64,000 bases of DNA from Cymodocea nodosa (lineage: Eukaryota; Streptophyta; Magnoliopsida; Alismatales; Cymodoceaceae). Within the stretch, counting starts at the first letter, position 1; every line of letters begins with the position of its first letter. Position numbers and translations under genes: made by a program. Shown here piece after piece: positions 33,372-45,590 of the stretch. The notes under the pieces were generated by a model that worked only from the letters and a program-made list of their open reading frames with translations, was not told the origin of the DNA and did not search any database. Location of the stretch: contig JAZBRI010000008.1 of NCBI GenBank assembly GCA_036874045.1, forward strand, positions 4,851,001 to 4,915,000, given 5' to 3'.

Positions 33372-33676
33372 ATTATATGTATATATATTTATTTATATAT
33401 ACATGACAGTCTTAACGTTTTCTTTTTTTTTTAAACCGACGTCACACCCGGCCTTCCGTTCTTCTGACGGTTGTATTCCTTGAGTTCGGAAGGGCACCTG
33501 TAAGAATCATAGAGCGAATACGAGTAATCCAAAGCCCAACTCTCCTCGTAGCCCATCGACGACGTTCTCCAGTTGGGAGGATAATGAACATCGTCCGACG
33601 TCGGAAGTGCATTAGCACGTCCGGCACCGCAGAAGAATAGCATGGCGGTGGCGACGACTGGGGGGAGACCAGACAT

Positions 33677-34037
33677 GATGATGATCTATCACAAACCACA
33701 CAGGCGCGCAGTAGTAGATATGATGTTGACGATGCATGTGATTGCTTGCCATTACGGCAATCGTATAAGGCGTGTGGATTAATCTCATTTATGTGAAGAA
33801 CATGCACGGTAACCAATTACTCATTATCGTTGATTAAGCGGTGGAAGAGTTTTGTTGTATTGGACGACATGGATTATTATGGAATGTGAAGTTTATTTTT
33901 AAAATAATCAAAATAAATACTGTGCGTAATAATTTTTGTGCCCAAAAAAGGGAAAATTTTGATATCTCGGTTGCTAAATTTGAGATCATATGTCTCTCTT
34001 TTATCCATGATATAAACTCTAAGCTATAACATCAGAA
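33677..34037. other. Intergenic, TBL upstream region
   Basis: No coding potential seen. It would hold the promoter of the minus-strand TBL gene. Confidence 0.5.
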
Positions 34038-34108
34038 GCACCAGTGGTCTAGTGGTAGAATAGTACCCTGCCACGGTACAGACCCGGGTTCGATTCCCGG
34101 CTGGTGCA
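34038..34108 (+). tRNA. trnG-GCC: tRNA-Gly (GCC)
   Basis: 71 nt forming a full cloverleaf. The acceptor arm pairs GCACCAG with CTGGTGC. The anticodon stem gtacc/ggtac encloses the loop ctgccac with anticodon GCC at 34070-34072. The T arm is CCGGG-TTCGATT-CCCGG. Box A (TGGTCTAGTGG) and box B (GGTTCGATTCC) of the Pol III promoter are intact. No intron, no encoded CCA, and a T-rich stretch (tttatttt) follows as terminator. It looks functional and nuclear. Confidence 0.97.
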
Positions 34109-34389
34109 TTTATTTTGTAATTATTTTTGCTCCACCTTTGAGAATAATCTCAGTTCGTTTTCTTTCCTTGGAAAGCATTTTATTAATTATATAAGCTTTA
34201 TTGACTACGCCTGGAGAAACAAAAGATGCATGGACCAACAAACATAATTACTACTACAATTTGTCCCAATGATTATGATCTCTTTTTGAACAAAGGCCAT
34301 GGTTACTCGGCTCTTCGTGCCGCAAGGAGTCACCTTCTGGTTCCTTATTCTTGTATGCGAATAAAAGTTCGCACTTTTTCTACATTCCT

Positions 34390-35079
34390 GTCATCACGAT
34401 GCTGATTGGTGAAGATGCTTTGGAATACTTCTGCTTCCTTTTCATTTTCGTATCTTTGTGAGAAAAATGAGGCGAATGCCTTGCATCCTAAAATTTTTTA
34501 TGATGACTTTCTCTCCACCATTTTCTCTACCTCTTTTGCACCTCATTTCTCTCTCAATAAAGTTACTTGGCACCTTTTGATTTTGACTTTCTTTTAGGTT
34601 ACTTGGAATAACCGAAATAAATTTATCTTCAATAATTCTTCTCCTTCGAATATCACCTTGATATTCGCTTTGGATATTAATTTAGCGTTATTTTAGGTGG
34701 ATAACTTTTCTACGGACACAAGTAAAGATAAGATGGGACAAATTCTTATCACCTGGGAGCAACACTCTGCACAGACTCTTAATTGGTTCTCATCTCCTTG
34801 GAACTTTAACAATGCTCTTGCTGCTTCTAGTTGATCGATCATTTCCAATCCTCAAGGCCAAAACGTTTAGCGGAGTTAGGCAGACATTATTGAGAATGGC
34901 GATGAAAATTGAGCCTTCTCTTCTGTCTTGTTTCTATTATTTTTCATGAACTTCATTTTGTTTGTTATTGTTCTCTTCGCCATCCTGAACTTTGTAGCCT
35001 AGACTTCCCTAGCAATATTCACATAACTGGGTTTTTTCTCCTTTGTTTTGATATATCTTACCTTGTTAAAAAAAAAAAA
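34390..35079 (+). mobile_element. LINE-like 3' end with poly(A), degenerate
   Basis: Broken plus-strand coding with a WNNRNKFIFNNSSPS stretch resembling the W..RN..IF segment near the C-terminus of plant LINE polyproteins. It ends in an A12 run (35068-35079) after atatatcttaccttgtt. The short word ccaacaa occurs both after the poly(A) and at about 34235 and might be a target duplication. No RT or endonuclease core is present, so this would be a 5'-truncated copy. The assignment is tentative. Confidence 0.4.
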
Positions 35080-35231
35080 CCAACAATGGCTCTTTATAAT
35101 ATAAAACCATGTTATTCTTACACTCAAACCAGAAAGAAAATGGCCACCTAGTTTCCAAAATTCATGGACATATGCAAAGAAATTCAGCATCAGAAAGAAC
35201 TCTGCATACAGGACATGATGAGATTCAACTC

Positions 35232-38145
35232 TCATGCAAAGGAGCACGATGAGTCAAATGGTGACGTCCTCCGCCTCTTCCCTGCAAGCAATACCCTTGG
35301 AGAAAACTCTGCTTGTGCAGAAATCCGGTCGAGCACCGATTCCAATGCTTGATGCACTGCATTCCGCAACAGGTTCCTCTCCTTGTTGCTCCCGGTACCT
35401 TCACATGCCAATACAAACACATTCTTTACTCTTCCTCCGAGAAATGAGATTTCTGCACTCATGATCTTCAGATGGAGTGTCCGGATGGTTTGCTTTAGAT
35501 CGGTTAGGAGCTCCGGTTGATCCTCGGAACATATGGATGCCTTGATGAGGAAGTTCCCTTGGTTTATCTCATCCCCATGGATTTCTACCTTCACTTCATT
35601 GTCGGCAGATGGAAGGGTGCACTCCTTGCTGATCTCTATGGCACTGTTCTTCAGTTCCTTAACCTGTGTGATCACTTCTGAAAGCAATGCTGCTTTGTCC
35701 ATCTGCAAGAAACAATGTGTTGTTAGTTGTGTGCCGTCCATGTATATCAATCAGCATGGATGCATAGACTACTACTGGTATTCTGCAAGTTCCATGACAA
35801 GGTACTAGGAATTTTACAGAGATGTAGGATATAAGACAGCAGGACTGTATCTTTATGGTGATTATTGGAAAACCAGTATGGACTATTCTGTTTTGACATG
35901 GAGAAATCTTCAAAACAGAAATGAGATAGCGTGATGATTTTCCTTTTTCCCCCTCTCAACTCTCCAGCAATTTTCTTATGCTTATGACTGATATAAAGCT
36001 TTAATAAAGCTCTGATATTTTGAATGGAATTTATTTTATCAAAGCATATCTAAAAGCTATTGAGCAGATAGAAGAGAAAAGGTGTGCTAAGCTTCCGATT
36101 TATATTCTGATATTACAACTTGGGTTGATTCATGCAAATGTTTCAAGTAAAAATGCTGCAAATTCAATAAACTGGTGAAGTGCTCCTTCCATTAATTACA
36201 AATTTTACTACAGTTGTTGTTATCTTTTTTTATTTTGATTTGTAATTTTGTCAACCAAAGCTAGTAAGAAACAGAGGAAAAATGAATGGGCATCCAACAG
36301 TGCATTAATGCAAATCAACAGGCACATATAATTTCACTGACATCCAGGCGGAATTGGAACTTGACAAACCGTCTAACCAAAATAATATAACACTTGATCA
36401 TGGAAGACTGTTCAAAACGAAAGATATCGAGAATTGAGGTTCCACTGTTAATGAAATAGTGAACCGTCAAAAACGTAGGCACCTACAGAACAATCAGCAA
36501 GATTGATTTTTTAAAACACAACAAATCATCAGTTCATTGTAGGTGGAGCCAGAAAAGGCTGACTGAATAGCATGGCATCTGAAGCAATTCTCCTTCCCTT
36601 TTGCAGCTTACTGGCATGCCTACACATCTTAAAGGGCATAATGACTTGCAGCAATCAGACTCAAATGCTCATGATCAGCGTCATAATAATCCAGCCGTCC
36701 TTTGTGAGCGGCTTATGGATCATGATGATTCATCTATTGATCTGCAAGGAGAAGCATTTGGATAAGCGTAGTAGCTTTGATCGAGTTATTTCGGTCCAAG
36801 TAAACATCTTGCTTACTTCGACCCTCGATCATTAATTTAAAAAAACCTAGCCAAAATAATTAAGAAAGGAAATAGATCAGGAGTAAATTAGCATTCAATA
36901 AAAGCTTTATAATCTGCAATAATATTAGAAAATTATGAAAGAAAGTGAATCAAAATGGAACCACAGAATAAATATGAGATGGTAGAATTTACAAAAAAAG
37001 AGATTTTCAAATCATAGAAAGGAGAAGTTTATAATAGAAATAAGAGAATTTACAAACAAATCAAAGAGAAATGTGATAATTCCATCCTTAAGTCAGTTGT
37101 ATTCATAGTTGTTAATTTACATAAAATTGTCGATTAGAAATTTGATAATCCATCGTAAAATAACTGAGGTTTATAACATAGAGAAAACAGAAAAAAAGAA
37201 GAAGAAGCGAAGAATATAAAATAGATCTAGGCTTAGAAGAAGAAAGATATCTAAAACAGAAGAAGCATAATGAAGAGCTTCCCAAGCATAGATACTCCAA
37301 TATGCAAGACGAAGACGTTGTCCTGATGAGACATAATAATCGATTATTTAAAGCATTTGACTCTTTCAGCAAGAGTTAAACGTTGATGAATAGAAAACCA
37401 CAAGCACAGCCAGAAGGTAAGAAGAGGAACCTGATCGGAACCATGGCATTTAGAAACAGCCAATATCTTGTTTGACAAGAAATGAAACTTTCTTATAATT
37501 TATCACTATCCATAAGCGATAGAATAGGAGACGATCCAGTACACAAGGTGAAAAAGTCTAATCATTGAAAAAATCCAACAAAAAGAGTTATGAAATCAGG
37601 ATCCAATCAATAAGAACTAATCTACAAGGCAAAAACCTGTGGAGAAAAGCTATGAATTCTACATGAAAGGATTAATTTATACAGAAAAGCCAGAGTCAAA
37701 TCAAAGGGAAATTATGACCTTATCAATTTGTAATTAGCATTGAGAAAATTAAAGATGAGATACACTCTCTTTATAAATGTGACGAAGAAGAAAAAGAGGA
37801 ATAAGTGACGACGATGATGAAGCAGAAGTTCTATACCTTACTGTTGGTTGGAACAAGTCCTCTGAGTGTGGAGAGATGGGAATTAATCCTCTCCCTCCTC
37901 CTCCTCTCCGCCTCACAATGGCTCTTCAGAGCCAAGGCGGCCTTGATCTCCGGCCCCACTTCCGCCCCGACCTTTCCCCCCGCCATCGCGGCCGTCTTTC
38001 CCCTCACCAGCTCCCCTCTATTAGGATCCAACGCCAAGGAGGATGGCATCACCCCAAGCCCACTCCCACCACCACCACTGTAACCACAACTTCTATCTTC
38101 AGAAAACCCACGAAACGGCATCATCTCTCCTAACGGAAGACCCAT
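35232..38145 (-). CDS. bHLH transcription factor (bHLH30/32/106-like), two exons
   Basis: Exon 1 38145-37837 and exon 2 35702-35232; intron 35703-37836 is 2134 bp with sites AAG|GTATAG and TTGCAG|ATG, phase 0, giving 259 residues. A Gly-rich N-terminus (residues 20-70) precedes the basic region SHCEAERRRRERINSHLS with His5, Glu9 and Arg13, the residues that read the E-box. The helix-loop-helix spans the intron: LRGLVP.. then MDKAALLSEVITQVKEL. An ACT-like dimerisation domain follows (about 155-215: LIKASICSEDQPELLTDL ... ISFLGGRVKNVFVLAC). The splice position inside the loop is typical of this subgroup. A nuclear regulator; no stops or frameshifts, so probably functional. Confidence 0.92.
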
Positions 38146-38561
38146 CTCCGTAAAACCAGAGATTCACCTCCCGAAACCAAAAAGATCGAACACCTTTACG
38201 AAAAAAAGTAAAGGGTCAAACAAGTTCCGATCTCTAAAAACTAGGTGATGGTACTCCTAATATCATAATTCTCTTCCACCCAAACTCTCTCCTTCGAAAC
38301 CGAAGGAATCAATGAAATCAGAAGAAAGCAAGAGGTAAAGCACAAATGTAAAAGATGCGGCAACCAGTCGATTCTGGTGTTGTACTTATATGGGTCTTGG
38401 ACCAGTAGGAGGACGACAGCTGGAAGTGGTGGAATTTTGTAGGCAACCGTTCTTGTTCCGGATTAAACAAATGTCGCGTTGCTTGCCGGCTGTGAACAGT
38501 GGATTTGACACCATTGGATTTCCATTTTTTAAGTCGATTTGACCTAATGGATTCATAGAAG
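38146..38561 (-). promoter_or_regulatory. bHLH 5' flank
   Basis: No reading frame with support. It would contain the 5' leader and core promoter of the minus-strand bHLH gene; no obvious TATA box was assigned. Confidence 0.4.
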
Positions 38562-38706
38562 CAGAGAACCAAAGGTACCCATCAATTTTATTCTGGCAAT
38601 AACAGAGAACCAAAGGTACCCATCAATCTTATTCTGGCAATAACAGAGAACCAAAGGTACCCATCAATCTTATTCTGGCAATAGCAGAGAACCAAAGGTA
38701 CCCATC
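38562..38706. repeat. 41-bp tandem repeat, 3.5 copies, upstream of the bHLH gene
   Basis: The unit begins cagagaaccaaaggtaccca and starts at 38562, 38603, 38644 and 38685 (the last partial). The copies are nearly identical. It lies about 420 bp upstream of the bHLH start codon. Confidence 0.95.
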
Positions 38707-40362
38707 GTCTGCGTCGTCTTCTTTTTCACCCCGCTCCATTTTTCTTCGGCATCAACCTGTCCTCCGTCCTTTCCTTTTGGTTACAGTTTGCATCTCTTGA
38801 GTACGATTTGACCATAGTTTTAAGAGAAAAATGTTACTGTTGGCGCTCACGGTTGACTTAATTCGTCCGTGGGTAAATATCCTTAAATAGTAATTGTTTA
38901 GATCAATATATCCTTAACTTAGAACCATTGAATTGAAAATAAGTCACATTTATCTTAGATGTAACCTTCGTCGTCTAAATCATAAGATAAAAATCTACAA
39001 TTTTATTTTACCGAAATTTTATTGTGCTTGAATTTTGAAAATTTTTATTTATATAAAAAAATCATTGAGCCATGAAGCGCGTTGCTCATCATGAAGTAGC
39101 TTTTTTTTCTAATTTTTATGAAAGTAATTATAAATACAAAACCTTGTATATTCATTCAAATGGTGAGTGATTTTTTATCACATAATCAATTTAAATGTAA
39201 ACGTAAATTCGAAAAAATACACTAAAAATAAATTATAAACTAAGAGTTTCTGCTAACTTAATATAACAAAAATCTCACAGTGAGACTTGCGTGAAAAGAA
39301 GGGAAGGGTATCCTCGGTCCTGAAGTGAACTATTCGACGGTATTCATGGTCAAGTGGTCAGAAGTTATCACGTGATTCACGTGACTTCTAACTTCCTTGC
39401 CGTTATTCGGAAGAGAAAATACCGCCATTGATGTTGAAGTTAACGTGAAAGTCATGCAAAACGATGATTCCACGCACACACATTTAATACTTTAATATGA
39501 GATTGTATATTATTATATTGGTTAATATAATTATTAATGTGAGATGACTATTTTTAATCATCGATACTATAGCAAATAAATAATCACAAACAATTAGTTG
39601 ATTACGTTATAATATTGTTACTGGCGAATAAATATGTATTTCTAATAAATAAATGTGAAATAATTAATTATTTAATTATTGATAATTTAATTAGCATTAG
39701 TTATTATTATGCTCAATATCAATAATTGTAATAATCAATATAATTAATTGTAATAGTTCCACGCACTCAGGATACTTTCATCAAAAAATATGACTTGAAA
39801 TCCCAAAATCGACAAGAATCAACATTTTAAAATGTTGATTCTCTTGTTCTACATAAAACTAAAATGCATTATCCACAATCTAATGCTTTTGATTAGAATC
39901 TATCATATCGTGGTCGTTTATGAAAAATTAAGGTTAGAGTTTGCAGATTCCAGAATTTAAATTTCGAAAATCATAACATATTTATATAGTGTAAATTTAT
40001 TTTTGTTTTTAGCTAGATTAATTATTTGACGAGGTTATTTCATGCATGAACATTTTTTTTTGATAGAAATATAAAAATATTTCATTCATAAAAAGAACGA
40101 GATACAACCATGATAACGGAACCTGAAAGAACAACTAATTTGATGTGGAACACACACATTAGTCTTCTCATGTGGGAAACATATATATATGCTGAGGTCA
40201 TGTATACTTGTCCCCTCCCCTAACTCCTCTCACAATCAACACTCCCAACTTAAATTTCTCTGGTACCTCTGATGCAACTCCTCCCTCAACGGTAAAGCCT
40301 AATATACATTTTGGAATGCAATGAATGTATTCAAAACGCATGCATGATTAGATTCCCCTTAG
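38707..40362. other. Intergenic, nothing recognised
   Basis: AT-rich. A T-run followed by gatagaaatataaaaatatttc near 40050 resembles the reverse of a SINE/LINE tail, but no body is visible. No genes were found. Confidence 0.5.
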
Positions 40363-40724
40363 TTGGATGTTGTCCTTTATCTCCAAGGACATTTACCTTC
40401 ATGTGGCAAACTACAACAAGAAGTTTGTAATTCCATGAAACAAGCCTTTGGTACTCATTCACGTATGAGAATCATTCAATTCATAATGCCGTTACACAAT
40501 CTTTTGATGAGTGAATTCCTTAATAGCTCTATGTGTGTCCACCTTTGGCAAGCAAAACACATGGTTGATGATCCAAGCATAGTTGGTTGCCTATTCTCAA
40601 TAATAAACTTCAATGTTATAGCATTCAAGAATCTCAATAGTAATTATGGGGACCATATGACAACACTAGCCATAAGACCTTCACCAATTGAGTTCCTAGA
40701 GATTCTAAGCATTATAACCTTTGT
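40363..40724 (+). pseudogene. gag: Ty1/copia gag fragment (UBN2-type), element H
   Basis: One open frame with MKQAFGTHSRMRIIQF, a short middle part resembling the AKHMVDDPSIVGCLFSI step, then MTTLAIRPSPIEFLEIL. This is the ordered pattern of the copia gag UBN2 domain (…TRPDPVSFTEL). The family D LTR interrupts it at 40725. Neither end of the parent element is seen. Confidence 0.7.
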
Positions 40725-41137
40725 TGTAGGATCGAATGACTATACAAGGGGAGGGTGAATTATGTTTTTTAACATTTTCAATTATAATTGAAACTTTAAA
40801 ATTAAAAATAAGTCAAGACACTATTTTAATCAAATCATTTTATTCAAGATTTCAATTACAATATATAATTTAATTCTCCTTAGAAATTGTAGATGCAATT
40901 ATATAATGATACCATGTTTTATCTAATCAATTTCATAATTACAAATAGAGAAAACTAATTTACAGAATTTAAAACATTTCTCTCTGTTTGAAATTTTTCT
41001 TATTCTTCTGTAATTCTTCAGTAACAAATATCTAACTTTCTCTACTTCACCGAATTTATTTTTTTCTAATTTTCAAATATTCAGTGACATATATCTGACT
41101 TTCTCTTTTTCACTGAATTTTCTTCTATTTGAGAGTT

Positions 41138-42057
41138 TAAATGCACGATGCTTGGATAATGTCTGAATATATCTACATGCTGAAAAGTAAAATATAAATT
41201 CTATATAACAAGAAATGAACTGTAAGTTAAATATGCATATAATGTTCAGATTTAAATAAGTTTAATTTAGAACACTGCATTAGTGAAATGTATTTAACTG
41301 TATTTAAGTTGACAAAATGCAGAGAAAAAAAAAAAGAAGTTAATACGAGGAGTAAGTTTTAGAAAAATTTGCTGAATGTTAACTCAACGAAGTAAGTCCG
41401 TTGAATTAACCTTAACTCCACAAGGTCAATAATAAAATATAAGGTCACTCCGTTGAGTTATCTGTAACTCAACGAAGTTAGTCCGTAGAGTTAGAAACAG
41501 TAATCGAAGCTAATCCGTTGAATTAACTGTAACTCAACAAGGTTAGTTCATGGATTAAGTTGAACAGTTATTCTTTTAGCCATGAACGAAACTTTATAGG
41601 TTTAGCGGTTACTAAAATTTGAAATTAGAAGTGGAACATGTATCCATAAAAATAGGAACCATATTACACATTACAAGACACATTCTTGCAAAGAGATTCA
41701 TTTGCCTTATGGACGTGCATTATAAATATAGAAGAGAATGTTATTTACGAGTTAACTTGAGGAAAGAAAAGAAAATTCATTGGGGAACTGGAAGGAGAAG
41801 CAATTGATTCAACTTCATCCGTCAACAACTATTTACTGAAAACAAAGCTTCAAACTGGTATGTAATTAATCTTCTGCTATTTTACTTTATGTTAAGAGTT
41901 TATGAGCACATGGATTCGTTCTCCTAGTACTAAACGATTAGTAAGAACACCTACACAGGATTATTCAACATAGACACGTATTAAAATATTTTCTGAATTG
42001 GACTTTAACGAAATCCTTAGGGGTGTAGATAACCTTTTTTTAAAGGAGAACGAAGAT
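41138..42057 (+). promoter_or_regulatory. Gag leader of a second A-family fragment
   Basis: Homologous to about 12750-13627 of element A. It keeps the hairpin cluster (perfect pair 41451-41474), a tataaata box (41721-41728) and a donor GTATGT at 41858 with a possible acceptor at 41973. Confidence 0.6.
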
Positions 42058-43010
42058 ATGACTACTCTAATAGAAAAATCATTAGGGGAAATTCTGTATC
42101 CTGAATTAGTTGATAAACCTTCATGTATTTGATTGCTAAACTTTGAGGGAGATAGGTTTGAACTGAAATCTAATTATATTAGTCAATTGCCACACTTTCA
42201 TAGATTAGAAAGAGAAGATGCCTATTATTTCCTTAGAGAATTTAACGAAGTTTGTCAAATAATGAAAATGCCGAACATGAGTATTGATGTTATTAAACTT
42301 AGATATATTTCTTTTGCTTTAAAATACACACCTAAGAGATAGTTATATACTCTATCACCTGATTCAATTTCTGCATGGACTAAGTTTTGCTCTATTTTTC
42401 TAGAAAAATATTATCCAACACATCAAATGATTAAAAAGAAAAAGGAAATATTAATGTGTAGCCAAAAACAAGGAGAATCATTCTGGAAATATTTTGAAAA
42501 ATTTAAAGATTTACTGACTCAATATCTACATCATGCAATGAGTAAAGCACAATTAATAGGTATAATTTATGAAGGCATAGATGTTTCAACTAAATCTTTA
42601 TTAGAATCTACCTGTCATAATGGATTTTTAAAACTATGTAGTGAAGAAGCATGGGCATACTTAGAAAACTTTGCAAAAAGAAGTGCATAGTGGGAAAACT
42701 CGATTGAAGCTATTACAGATAAAAGAATATTGCTAAGGGGAATACACAAAATAGATTCAAGCACTATGTTGGAAGTTAAATTAACTGAATTAACAAAGAA
42801 AATAGAATAGTTATCATTAAATAAAAAACTAGCAGAAAAGAATGCAAACATTAATGACTTAGATATTATTTATGCTAGAAACCAGAAAGATAACTTTAGA
42901 AATTCTTATAACCCTAATTGGAGAAATCACCCGAACCTATCTTGGAGAAATAACAATTTCCAGGGAGGAAAAAATATAAATGACAAAAATATAAGTTACA
43001 AGATTAAAGG
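42058..43010 (+). pseudogene. gag: Capsid-type gag, second copy (A family)
   Basis: Same start and same domain as 13628-14815: FEGDRFELKSNYI, the FHRLEREDAYYFLREF block, KKKEILMCSQKQGESF, and a final WRNHPNLSWRNNNF. It is in one frame with stops near 42130, 42340, 42688 and 42808 and no frameshift. The stops differ mostly from those of the A copy, so both descend from an open gene. It breaks off at about 43010 into LTR sequence. Confidence 0.83.
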
Positions 43011-43978
43011 TGTAAAAAGATTACGTGAGAACTCATTGAGTTAGTGAGTAAAAACTGTAAGTTGTATATCTGACCTCATTAAGTTAGAATTATACACGTG
43101 TTAAATTTAAATACTTTATTATGTCACGTGAACTGCATATGTATAACTCGTTAAGTTAGCATAACTATATGTGTTTAGTTACTTGAATATACACTAAAGT
43201 AACGCGTTGTGTTAGTAGCTTATAAGTTATTTCTTTATTGCACGTGTTTTATAGTTAAATCAACGAAGTAAGTCCATTTAGTTACACTAACTCCACAGAC
43301 CATTTATTTTCTAAATGCCATTGTAGTAGTTGCAAAAATAGAAAATTCGAAGGAAAACCACGATTCCACGTATCACGTAGGAATTCACTCGTGGAATGAA
43401 GAAGAAATCACCATTGTTAATTTGAAGGAAGGAAATCCAACCAATCAATTAAGCAGAAGCAGTTATTACGAAAAGAAATATAAAAGAAGAGGAGAAAGAT
43501 GAAGAAGTGTTGCTTAATTACAAATCTAATATTAACTAACATTAAAGAGCTTAATTGATGTTATTTACATTCTATGGAACTACTCAATGGTTGGCCGAAT
43601 TCCTTTGTAAATAGTAGTATTTAATTGGAAAGGTAGGCTCGTAGAGTTAACTTAAGTCCACGAGGTTAGTTTGTTGAGTTAACTATAACTCCACGAACTA
43701 AGTCCGTTGTGTTAACTATAATTCAACGAAGTGCTTAACTGAACACATATAAACTCCAATATAAAAATCAAAACTGTATACAATTCTTACTCAATCTCTA
43801 TGGGATCGACCTATACTTGCACACAAATACAATATACACTGTGCACTTGCAGTTAAAATATAAATTGGATTTAACCTCCAATTGTGTGAAAGGTTGTTTG
43901 TTTACTTCTAAAAGAATTTATTAATATAAGCATAAAAACAAACCAATACAAAGTTTTCTAGCACTGCCTAACAAACAG
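43011..43978 (+). repeat. Truncated gypsy LTR (A/B family)
   Basis: It lacks the LTR start but ends ...aacaaaca at 43978 after the gggatcgacc and gtgcacttgcag words. It carries the CACGTG-bracketed module (43135-43246). An internal deletion removes part of the transcribed half near 43510. Confidence 0.8.
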
Positions 43979-44449
43979 AAGTTCATAATCAATAACAAAA
44001 TACTTAATCAAAATTTCAAGATTTCAGAGGAATTTAATGTTTTTCATTAACATTTCCACTTAACATTTTGGAAAACCATTAAACTTAAAAAAAATAAGTA
44101 AAATCAATAAGATACTAGTATAATTTTATCATAAATACATAATATCTTATGCAGTAGTTTAGATATTACTTAGATATTTATGATAAATATATAATATCTA
44201 TGAGGTAAACAACATCATCAACAATGTTTATCTTTTGTGGAGTTTACGCATTTTACACATCACATAGCCTACAAATACATAAAATATCAAGTATTCGAAA
44301 TATCTTTTTACCATAAAACTAGTGAGACACGTGTTGTGACCTGAAAACGTTACTTAAGTTATCTTTTAGAAAGTTAGATGTTAACTCACCGAAAGTAGTT
44401 TAAGTTTCAGATAGTTAAGGTGGTTGTAAGTCTCTCAAAAACTCCTAAT
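43979..44449. other. Unassigned filler inside the split LTR
   Basis: AT-rich. The stretch 44330-44450 has taactcaccgaaa and cagatagttaag words like gypsy U3 hairpins. The rest is not recognised. Confidence 0.4.
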
Positions 44450-45376
44450 AACTCACCGATCTAGTAATAAATAAATGTTTTTACAATAAGGTATTTACCA
44501 CGTGCAAGAATAATAACTTTAAGTTTATAACGCTAACCAAACGTATTGCTTTAGTGTTCAATATAGCAACTCAACGCGTACAGTTATATTAACTTAATGA
44601 GTTAAACATGTGCAACTCACGTGATACAATATAACATTTGTAAACTTTAATTTCACCACGTGTATAATACTAACTTAACGAGTTCGTCTCTTCATTTTAA
44701 CCTTTTGTTCACTAACTCAATGAGTTCTCACATGACCTATTTTAACATTTAAAGTCTATAACTCAACGAGTTCTCACGTGACCTTTTTACAAATAATACA
44801 CTAACTCAACGAGTTGTCTTAACATGCACTATACATGATACAAAAAATGTAACTTTAAAACATATCATACTTTACAATAAAAATACACGTTAACTTAACG
44901 TTTAATTAAATGAAAAGTTAGTATAACTTAACGACTAGTTATTTAACTTAGCATAATTTCAGATACAATACAGACAAGTATTTATATCAGTAAACTTTTT
45001 CTGTATTAATTGATGTTCTTAATTTACTTTCACAAACAATACTAATTGAGTAAATATGATTACATTCATTTAGCACACATCATCAAAACAAAATACTCAA
45101 CACTTGTAATCAATGAGGTGTATTATGAGAACTTCTTTGTTAGGTATAATGTTATTTATTTTGATGATGTTTTAGAATTGTTATTAATTCTATATATTTA
45201 AATTTTTTAAGTATGAACTCAACATAATAAGTTCATGATATATAAGTAAACTTCATAAAGGTTCATGAGGTTTATTTAAACTCAATGAAACTAGTTCGTT
45301 GTGTTTAGAAATTTATCTTTTGATGACAAAAAACCCAAAATTTTACAAGTTCAAACTCAATAGAATAAGTTCAAAT

Positions 45377-45590
45377 AAACTCACGAAAGTTAGTTTGTTA
45401 TATTTAAGTTTATACAAACTCCATGAGGAATTTGTGATATTCATGTAAACTCAACAAAATTAGTTTGTTGTATTTAAGTTTATATAAATTCCTTGAGAAG
45501 TTTGTGATATTTATGTAAATTCAATAGAATTAATTCATTGTGTTTACCATTTATGCTTGTGTATATTATTGATTTAAAAATGTAATATGT
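45377..45590 (+). repeat. 70-bp tandem repeats in the G LTR
   Basis: Three imperfect units starting aaactca/aaattca at 45377, 45447 and 45517; a related word occurs at 45278. Each contains a decayed aactcaac ... gttg pair. Confidence 0.75.

Larger units (their letters stand above)
31497..33676 (-). pseudogene. TBL (TRICHOME BIREFRINGENCE-LIKE) cell-wall O-acetyltransferase, broken five-exon gene
   Basis: TBL proteins are Golgi enzymes that O-acetylate wall polysaccharides. Exon 1 (33676-33448) has a hydrophobic N-terminus and the SYSLYDSYRCP / NGRPG stretch of the TBL domain, with one expected Cys replaced by Arg. Exon 2 (about 32505-32350) carries the catalytic IMFVGDS. Exons 3 (32212-32070, WVGMDLLFNARSWWIRKG), 4 (32005-31847, KVFFQAISPSHY) and 5 (about 31747-31497, LRKEVHPSVHG and the catalytic DxxH in MDCTHWC) follow with clean GT-AG introns. 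Defects: one base lost right after GDS, the WRW...C block before exon 2 missing, and the C-terminal DTWN-type end replaced near the copia end. Group: TBL38-43/PMR5-like by eye. Confidence 0.8.
40725..45102 (-). mobile_element. Family D copia-type LTR split by a gypsy fragment
   Basis: It starts tgtaggatcg at 40725 and ends actcaaca at 45102, like the solo LTR at 27614-29166. Flanks tttgt (40720-40724) and cttgt (45103-45107) form a 4/5 target duplication. The LTR itself is 40725-41137 and about 44450-45102. The middle is occupied by gypsy sequence and 470 bp of other sequence. CACGTG boxes persist in the right part. Confidence 0.75.

Noticed and set aside
34038-34108. Possible SINE head because it is a tRNA with nearby repeats
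   Set aside because: All stems pair without mismatch, the acceptor arm is complete and an immediate T-rich stretch follows. A SINE would continue into a body and tail.
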